Assembly: GCA_037013685.1 (NCBI GenBank)
Contig: CM072919.1
Coordinates: 1,616 to 65,615 of the forward strand
Direction of reading: 5' to 3'
Length of the DNA stretch: 64,000 nucleotides
Source: Acridotheres tristis
Lineage: Eukaryota > Chordata > Aves > Passeriformes > Sturnidae
The notes under the pieces are model-generated. The model made no database searches and was not told where the DNA came from. It saw only the letters and a program-made list of their open reading frames with translations. Below are positions 56,160 to 64,000 of the stretch, piece by piece. A program made the translations under genes and the position numbers. Numbering within the stretch: position 1 is the first letter of the stretch; every line of letters begins with the position of its first letter.

Positions 56160-58321
56160 ATCCTTCCTCTTCTTATTGCTCAGTTTGACCTCACAAACCC
56201 TAGGTTGTTACTAACCTTTTAAAACAACCTGGCATGGTATAAAGATTAACATTTGAAACACCCTCACCGAACTTTACCACATCTGGCCCCTGCACCACGT
56301 GTGGCAAGCAAATCCAGAGAAACAGAGAATACAGTAAATACAGAGAATAAAGTACACAATGACAGTTCATATAAGCCCACTAATCATTAGAAGTCCTTCT
56401 AGACGAACCGTGGCTACTGAAAGCTGAAGTCTCCCATCCTTTTCCTCCGGCTGAAAAGTCCAGATCTCCAGAGCTCTAGAGACCTTGCTCCGAGCGTGAT
56501 GGGTCCCCCTGTGTTCTGCTGTCCTCGCTGCTGTCTCTGCACTCCTGGTTGGATGCTCTGAACAGCAAAGTCCAAAGGCGGCGTCTCTGCTAATTGGGCT
56601 TCCTATCCAAGAGATTTCACGAGACAGAGAATCCTGGCCACATAGTGGTTTAAATACACATCTTCACCTCCCACCAAATTGAAAATTAATTCAAAGGAAA
56701 AGGAATGAGGTGGCTTTATAAACAAACCGTGGCCCTGCGGGTAGATAAATCCAAATACTGAGGTGAAAGAAGCACCTCAGCAAACTATACCCAGTATCCT
56801 GGGAAATGAGTATAGCCCAAGGTCACTCCCTCGTCTTGCAACCTCCTCTGTAGTGTGGCTATTAACCTTACCCAGGCTCCACTCAGTAGCTCGTTTTGTT
56901 AAAACAAAAAGACCCAAGGCAATTCATCTTGAGGAAGGCTTCTGCCAATCCTGGAGATCCACAGTGACTCCCCTAATGGAGTTGTTTTAACATTTGCAGG
57001 GTCAAATCTCCTGGCATCCGCTGTTTACTGTTTTTGTAAATCAATTCTCCCTTCCTTCTACTCCACCACCTTTAATTATCTTCAACTCCTCTGGTGGAAA
57101 AGACAGGACCACTCCCCTCCCCCGCCCTTCCCCAGCAGCAGCTGAGTCACTGGGAGTAAAGGGAGGTTCCAATTCCTTTTCCGGGCCCGAGAGAGCTAAA
57201 GCTGGGGCATTAATCAACCTTTCTTTTAATTTTCTTGCAATACTCTATTAATCCTAATAATCACAGCCCTCCTTCAGCCCTGGGCAACGGCTCCTCCGAG
57301 TCTCCCTGGACCCCCTCTGGGCCAATACACCAAAAACCTTCAGTCAAAATACGCCGCAAACATACAACCTTTCTGTTCGTCACTTGTGCCTTCCTTTCAG
57401 ACACTTCAAGCCCCCCTCTATCCAGAAAACCACAGTGGCTTCCCCTACCATCTCCTCCCATTCAACCAATAGAAGTAAGTCTTTCACATACTGCAATAAC
57501 CTAATTCCTAGGGATGGAGTAAATTTGGTTAATATCTTGCCCAAATAATCTTATTTCCACACAAACACAAAATACTGTTTACTGTGCTCTGTAAGTGAGC
57601 ATCCCCAGAAAGCATCTTTTAAATCAAGTCCTGAATAGTAGCAGTGTCAGGAGGGAACCTGGCTCAAGATGGTATAAGGATCTGGGACTGCAGAATACCT
57701 GGGTTTAATTATTTATTCTTATGTCCTGCACCATAAGTGGCAGAGTAGGAGCATCATAGGGTGTTATACATGGCTCTTTATATCTGGCATACCTAGCATC
57801 TATCACTGTATAGGAGTGTTATACATGGCTCCAAAAGATATGCCTTTAACAGGGACTCAGCAATAGGCTGCAACCCCTTTCTTCCTTCCCTTGAAAGAGG
57901 GTTAGATACTGTTAAGAACAGTTGTCCAGATTACCTCTAGAGTAATCTGAGGATATAGAGACTCTATATCCAGTTTTCCACATTCCAGTGGGACTATGCA
58001 CACTTCTAGGTTCTAGGTTCACTTTACATAAGCACTAGCGTCTGTGTCACTTCTCATGACAGTAACTCACATTCCCCAACTCAGTCATCAAATTCCCTCC
58101 TAGCAAACACAATTACAACTAGGGACAAACAGAAACTCATGTATTTCAAACCCATCTCCCAAATTCACCAACAGCAATTGAATAAAACATACCTGCTTAT
58201 CTTTCCCACTTATCAAAAGAAGACTTGGATAACTGTTCCCCCTTTGGCATAAAATTCAAAGTAGACAAAGTAGACAGAGAGGCTCTCATGTCACTAGGAA
58301 ACTAGGATACTTCTCGGTCCA

Positions 58322-58624
58322 TCAAGGGTTCCAGTGTGGAATGCCCCTGGTACAATGAGGAAATCCTGACACCCTGAACAATCCATTTCTAATGTTCTTT
58401 GTTTTTTTTAATAAATGGCACATTGATTCCATCCCAACCACTGTCCCGGTGGCCACCCCCTTCACTTTGGTCCTGGGTCTCCCTGCACACTTTTTCCCGT
58501 TGGGGGTTGTAAAAATTGTGACATTATCCTTGCCTGTACCTTTCTTTACTTTTTCCTCATCACTTCTTTCATATCTTTTATATACGTGATGTGCCTTTTT
58601 AATCAATTTCTGCAACTCTTCCAC
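58322..58624 (-). pseudogene. Possible gag remnant
   Basis: The minus-strand frame begins EELQKLIKKAHHVYKRYERS and continues with a lysine-rich DEEKVKKGTGK stretch. This resembles the charged helix at the end of capsid in gammaretrovirus-like Gag proteins. It is the only part of the interior with any retroviral look, and the assignment is weak. Confidence 0.4.
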
Positions 58625-59772
58625 CTCTCCTGCCTGTGCTCCTGCTGCCTGTGGACTCTCAGCCTCCCACAGCCTCTGAACTCTGCAAAATCATGCACCT
58701 CCCCGGTGATCCAAACAAAATCCCTTCTATCAAGCCAGACTTTGGTGACACATTGTCTCTTACACCAAAGCAGGTCCTTGTCCCAGACACCCTTGAAGCA
58801 CATCTGTCCAGGCCCCCAGGCTGCTCTGCCAGCACCACAAGCTCTGTAAAGCACCAGGTGCTGGTACAGCTCAGCTGATGGGCACAGCTGACAGTGCCAC
58901 AGGGATGGGCAAGTGTGGGGGGGAATGGCTTTGGGCACCTCCTGGAGCTGAGCCCTGGCTGTCCCACAGCCTCGGCTCGGTCCTGCACCTCCCCCAGAGG
59001 CCCCCAGCCCAAGCTGCTGGTCTTGCACTGTTGCTCCCAGCCTCGGCACTCCATAGAGAAACCCCCTTAAGTCCTGAGTAGTAAGCGGACAAATCCAAAT
59101 CCTTCACTGTGACTCTATAATGACCAGCGGTGTAAGAACAATACCTCTATGTTTTTCCTATCTTGGAAGCAGGGAATACAAGAGACTTGCAGCTGGATCT
59201 GTATTAGACTGCAGATTTTGAAGATAAGGCGGAGAACATCTCAGTCCTCACTGTCTCTCTTATCACATAGTCTTTTTACTATTTTCTTTAACCAAATTCC
59301 TTCACACTCTCCTTCAACCAATCCTGTCTCAATCCAACACCATCCGGCCCCTGTTGCCAAGACCCTTTCCTGGCTCCCCTTATTGCCTCCTCCTGGTGTC
59401 CATGTCCTTATCTGCCTCTGGGAGAATATGCAAACCATTCCAACCTTCTCCCAAAGGAATCTTCTGAGGTATTTTGGGATCATCAGCCCTATAGTTGAGA
59501 CTCATTCTCAACTTTCCTTTACTGTCCCTTCTGGGTATCCTGCCATGTTTTACTCTTTGAAGTTCCCATTGTACTCACTGTTGAGATTTCCAGTGGTCCT
59601 TTCCTGTGGACTATTCACAGGCACCCCCCCACCCCCCCAATCCATTTGTGGGTCTCAGGTACCCAATCAATCACCTGCTGCCAGCCAGGGCTGAAGGGAG
59701 CTGGTCATCTAAAACTGGATGAGGCACACCTCCAGCTCCTCTTGCCGTGTGCCAGACCCAGACACTGGAAAG

Positions 59773-59790
59773 AGCCTGGATGTGTCCCCA
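59773..59790 (-). other. Primer-binding site, proline-tRNA-like
   Basis: On the minus strand TGGGGACACATCCAGGCT lies three bases after the 5' LTR. It agrees at 13 of 18 positions with the primer site for proline tRNA used by many gammaretroviruses, as I recall that site. Confidence 0.65.
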
Positions 59791-59793
59791 TTT

Positions 59794-60234
59794 TGTACAA
59801 ATTATCACGCTATGAAAAACCAGTGTCCACAAAGAAGACACAAGAGTCCTTCAACTTTATTGGAATAAAGGGAGAGAGTCCACTACGAAACGCCCACGGC
59901 CTTTTCTCTCTCGAGGTTTTAGAGGGCACAGTCTTCTTTTATCCTAAACTCCCCGCCACACGTTGCCCTCTTCCCTTCCCCATTGGCTGAGGACGTAGGA
60001 AGGCACAGCCTTCCCGAACCACCTACCACCTATTCCCTCTTGAACCTGGCATTTTACCCCAAAGTGCAGAAGTTCAGGCTTGTGCAGAGTCCCCCACTTG
60101 CTCGTTTCAGGAGTGAGGCTGTTTGGGCTCAGTAACAAACCTGCTGCTTGAAGTCAGCAGAGACATTAAGACCCATTTCAAAGCCATACCCATGAAATTG
60201 TTTGTAAAGACATTAGCATGCATCTTCCCTATCA
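59794..60234 (-). mobile_element. 5' LTR of the compact element
   Basis: It is highly similar to the 3' LTR, especially over GGGAGAGAGTCCACTACGAA..CCTCGAGAG and GCAGAAGTTCAGGCTTGTGC. It starts TGATAGGGAAGATG and ends TTTGTACA on the minus strand. Differences are concentrated near the ends. Confidence 0.85.
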
Positions 60235-60238
60235 GTGA

Positions 60239-62997
60239 CATTCCTTCAAGCAAAGCTCTTTCAGTTGTTTTCCAGACTGTTGAAATAACTCCAAGATCTG
60301 AGTCAAGTCTATAACTGTATCGTTGTTAGCTCAAGCTTTGTCACCTCTCTACCTCTTTTCCCTATTATGCGAATAGCATTATTAAATACTTGATTTCTAC
60401 ATTTTCCAGTATGCTGAGTCTCCCACAGTATCTCTGTCTGTAACAGGAGCTCAAAGTAGCTGGAGTTGGATGCTACTGCTCCGCTATCCAAAGGAATTTT
60501 TTGTAGCACTGTATCCTGCCGACAGTAAAGTCGGGGCTTCACGAGCCCTGACAGCAGGGAAAGGAGAAGGGGCACGGCCAGGGTTTGGCAGCTGCACTGG
60601 GCTGTATTACACCAGAGACATGCTGTGGTGTGCTGAAAACGCTTCAGGCAATTCACCTCCGTTCTAGAGGTGTCAGCCCAGAAGCAGCTGGTGTGAAGTG
60701 CATTCACAACAGAGGGCATTCTATTGTCCCTCGGCTTGGGCACGTTGTCCTCTGTGTGCCGGACACCTTGCTGCTCTTGCACACAGGACCAATGCCACCA
60801 TCTGGCACTCACAGGTGCTTTAATACAGGAAGCATTTTTTAGAACAACTTTGCCCCTTTTCCAAAGGTCTTCCTAAGCGCATCAGATGAAGGGCTGTGTG
60901 ACCCTTCCAGACAGCAGGACAGAGAAAATGCTCACCTGCAGGGTGGCACATGCTGCAAATGCTCTCTTCCCAATATAAACATACAGAAGCCACTGAATCT
61001 TGCACAGGGCAAGACTCTACCATCAAGTAACACCATTACTCTACACTATTAAGTAACAAATAGCTTTCTGGGATCCAAGCAGCTGTAAGAGCTCTTCTGA
61101 GGCTGTATCCCAATAGGATTCATAATGCTTCTTCCACTGACAAGGGAGGTGGGACAGAGAATTCACATCTCTTCTGCTTTGCAGCAGGTACAATGCCTGT
61201 AGATGCAAGACTCAGCAGCCTGGTGTGTACAGCTTTCCACTTGCTTCATGGATAGACTGCACCTAACCTTGCCACACTGCTGGTAGGGTTTATTTAGCAG
61301 ATACACATCTTTGGGCTGCAGACCCTCCCCAGGCAGTCAACACTGTTCAGAGAGCTGTTACAATAGGAGGGAACAGTTACCTTACTATAAACAGGCAAGT
61401 TCCAGGGAAAACAACACATAATAATGTAACATTACTCTTAAAACACTAACTTGGTTCCAAATATTTTTACTGCTGATTAACAAAATTGCTGATACAGAAT
61501 ATTAGTACCCTTAAACAGGGGGAGGGGCTTGCCATCATATTACAAGCTGCAGATAACTGTGGTTCCTTCTATCTCCAAAACCTTTTCAGAAACAGCAGAA
61601 CCATCCATCAGCAAATTGCAGTCAAAACATTTCCCCATTCTTCCCTCTTGGGATCTTTTTCTAGGACCTTATCCAATAGATCTCCTGTCTGCAGCAGAAG
61701 TTGTGCTCTGAATTCTTTGGAACAGTAATTTATCCTGTCTGCTAAATGGACTACAAATAGCAAGTTGCTTTTTAGAAGACAGTGTACAGTCAGCACATGG
61801 ATGCTCAGGTCCATGTTACCAGCAGAAGACACCCTGCAGTGGGGGGCTCAATGACACCTCCTGATCTCTGGAACAGGAGGAAGAAATCAAACATCACCAT
61901 TTCACTTTTCATTTCATTAGAAGCTGAAGGTAAACTACAAGAATTCGATCAGGAATGATTAATTTAAAATAACGCCACATTTAATTCACAGATACCCTTG
62001 GAAAAGGCATTCACTGCCCACCCATGCAACAGAATTACCAGTGTTCTCAGTGACAAATTCAGCTTTTGTATCTTTACAAAAGGAAGAGTTTTGGAAAGGA
62101 GTCCTTGAAAGGAGGTAGCCAAAGGGGAGCTCTGAATACTATCTTCAAATGATAATTTCTGTAAATAAAAGTATCTGTAAGTATTTCTTAATGAGATACC
62201 TGTACTCTCACCTAGCAGAAAAGAATCAAGACTGACTTTGTCTGATTTAGCAATTCTCTGTTGCACCTGTGTTGGTCTGTGCTGATTTCACAGGAGGGAA
62301 AAAGTATAAATATTTTTTTAAATTAAAATATCTGTCTGAAAATCTGCTACCCACACGATGGACTAGAGTTCAATTTAAGCCAGTCAGTGCACAGAGAGAC
62401 CACGTAACACCGGGAGAAAAAGCGCACAGTGAAGTCAATTTAATGAAATGTTATATGACAAATGATGACAATTATCATAACTGGAATTCCTAAAACTAGA
62501 GCAGATTATGGGAAACATGGTAAATTTTGAAATATGTAACGTTTCTAGAAAGCAAATAAACCATTTTCTACACTCACTGGGAGAGCAAGAGACCAGTTGA
62601 ACTGCAGAATGGGACATATTAGGAACAGTCATTTGATAGCAGTAATACCCAAGCAATGGCATCAATTGATACTTCAGGGAACAGAGAGGAACCATTACAA
62701 AGTTGGAGGGTTTTTTACTCCTGCAGGCTTCTAACAATATGGTCACCTCCCACCGTAATTCTAGGGCAGGATGGCTGAAGACTCATTTACTTAGATAATT
62801 TCCTGCCCCGTCTTCTCTAAAGCAATAAATCATGTACTGGGAACTGGACTACAGAAAGATGTTAGATTACAACATTCTCTTACCTTAATGTTTGTATTTC
62901 TTGTGGGTGTCATCTTTTTTTTTTTTTCTTTTTTTCATTTGACAGATAAGAGGCTTACTTCTGGCTTCGGTGACATCACTATTCTAGCAACATTTTC
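60239..62997. other. Intergenic DNA, no gene recognised
   Basis: Only short frames without domains were seen on both strands. A T-rich run lies at about 62920-62938, just before the CR1 copy. Confidence 0.5.
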
Positions 62998-63560
62998 ATA
63001 GAATCATAGAGCACACTGAGTTGGAAGGGACCCATCAGGATCATCAAGTCCAGCTCCTGGCCCGGCACGGGGCAGTCCAACAATTCCACACTATGACTGA
63101 AACTGTCCAAACGCTTCTTGAACTGCCCTGAGGAACCTGTTCCAGTTCGTCATCCTCTGGGTGAAAAACTTCCTGACATCCAAGCTAAAGCTCCCCTGAC
63201 TCGGCTTCACGCTGTTTCCTCAAGCTCTGTCATTGGGCACAAGAGTGCAGAGACTGGTACCTGCCCCTCACGGGAGGCTGAAGACTGCACTGAGGTCTCC
63301 CCTCAGTCTCCCCTTCTCCAGGCTGAACAAAACAAGCCCTCAGCAGCTCCTCATGCAGCTTCCCCTCTAGACCCTTCTCCATCCTTGTGGCCCTTCTTAG
63401 GACACTCTCTATTAGCTTAATGTCTTTTTTATGCTGTGGTGCCCAAAACTGTCTCCAGAACTCAAGGTGAGGCTGCTGCAGTGCAGAGCACAGACACAAT
63501 CCCCTACCTTGCCTGGCTGAACCTGATATTCCCCCAGGATATATCTGGTCCTCCTGGTTG
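62998..63560 (-). mobile_element. CR1 LINE 3' end, antisense
   Basis: CATAGAATCATAGAGCACAC is the reverse-complemented CR1 tail. GAGTTGGAAGGGACCCATCA, GTGAAAAACTTCCTGACATCC, TCTCCAGGCTGAACA and GTGCCCAAAACTGTC follow in CR1 order. Confidence 0.93.
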
Positions 63561-64000
63561 CAACAGTACACTGTTGAGTCGTCAGCAAGCATGTTCGACT
63601 TTACTACACTCTTCAGTATTTTTTTTCCAGTTGGAAACCTGAAAGGCTGTGTCTGTGTGAGTCAGCAGCCACACAGGCTATACAGGAATTGTCAACACCA
63701 CACAAAAGTTAACACGAGGCCTAAGGGGAAAGATGGAGCAGGAGCAAGATCAAGGGGAAGACTGCTGTAAGGCAGCAGAGCTGGTCACCATCACCCCCTG
63801 CCTCGATCAGCCACTGCTCGGTACAGGAAACACAACGCAGGGCTCAGGCTGTTTTGTTTGCTTGCTTGCTAACACAGGTTTTAATGTAATTCCCATGTAC
63901 ATTTTGATATGAGTCTTACATAGATCTTTTGAGATACATGGGCATCATCTGGTTTTGCCTGTCACTGGCTTACTAAGGCTTAAAGCAGAAAGCTAAATTA
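63561..64000. other. Intergenic DNA at window end
   Basis: No gene or repeat family was recognised. Confidence 0.5.

Larger units (their letters stand above)
55726..60238 (-). mobile_element. Compact provirus-like element with paired LTRs and 4-bp target repeat
   Basis: The two LTRs lie in the same (minus) orientation at 55730-56159 and 59794-60234. Each begins TGATAG and ends GTACA on the minus strand. GTGA flanks both outer edges (55726-55729 and 60235-60238), matching the 4-base target duplication of gammaretrovirus-like elements. A primer-binding site lies three bases inside the 5' LTR and a purine-rich tract lies next to the 3' LTR. The interior is only about 3.6 kb. It lacks recognisable polymerase or envelope genes, so the element is internally deleted or non-autonomous. 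Confidence 0.85.

Overview
This is vertebrate nuclear DNA, most likely from a bird and probably a songbird. The evidence is the set of CR1 retroelements ending in ATTCTGTG-type repeats, ERVL-like and other endogenous retroviral LTRs, a C2H2 zinc-finger gene of the type I associate with songbird expansions, and intron-containing animal genes (GP1BA, a kelch-like gene, NDUFA11). The short GC-rich genes and dense minisatellites would fit a microchromosome or a repeat-rich chromosome arm. There are no bacterial operons, CRISPR arrays or tRNA genes that I could see.

Layout. 1-7.2 kb: an LTR abutting a decayed antisense 28S rRNA copy, then about 3.7 kb of C-rich minisatellite split by a CpG island with clustered CCAAT boxes. 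7.2-11 kb: a ten-finger C2H2 zinc-finger gene on the minus strand with its CpG promoter, then the 3' remnant of a sister copy. 11-19 kb: repeats, three LTR-type elements and the first part of an A/T-rich minisatellite. 19.7-26.2 kb: an apparently intact ten-exon USP42-like deubiquitinase gene, with CR1 copies and a 1.2 kb TTCCTGGAAT array in its introns, bordered on both sides by the same minisatellite. 28.6-34.4 kb: a decayed ERVL-like provirus with gag, protease, reverse transcriptase and integrase, interrupted by a 100-N gap. 34.4-40.2 kb: more LTRs and a CR1 ORF1 (esterase) relic. 40.5-43.7 kb: GP1BA, the thrombocyte von Willebrand factor receptor chain. 45.6-49.4 kb: a kelch-like gene on the minus strand. 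51.8-55.1 kb: NDUFA11, a complex I subunit, on the minus strand with a CpG-island promoter. 55.7-60.2 kb: a compact provirus-like element on the minus strand with paired LTRs, a proline-tRNA-like primer site and 4-bp flanking repeats. 60.2-64 kb: no gene recognised, one CR1 copy.

The host genes do not form one pathway. They act in transcription (zinc finger), ubiquitin removal (USP42-like), thrombocyte adhesion (GP1BA), probably ubiquitin ligase adaptation (kelch-like) and respiration (NDUFA11). The most novel-looking items are the USP42-like gene with a new repetitive C-terminus, two ITIM-like motifs in the GP1BA tail, the doubled BTB region of the kelch-like gene, and the LTR/antisense-28S junction. 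All exon structures were read by eye from splice consensus and reading-frame continuity.
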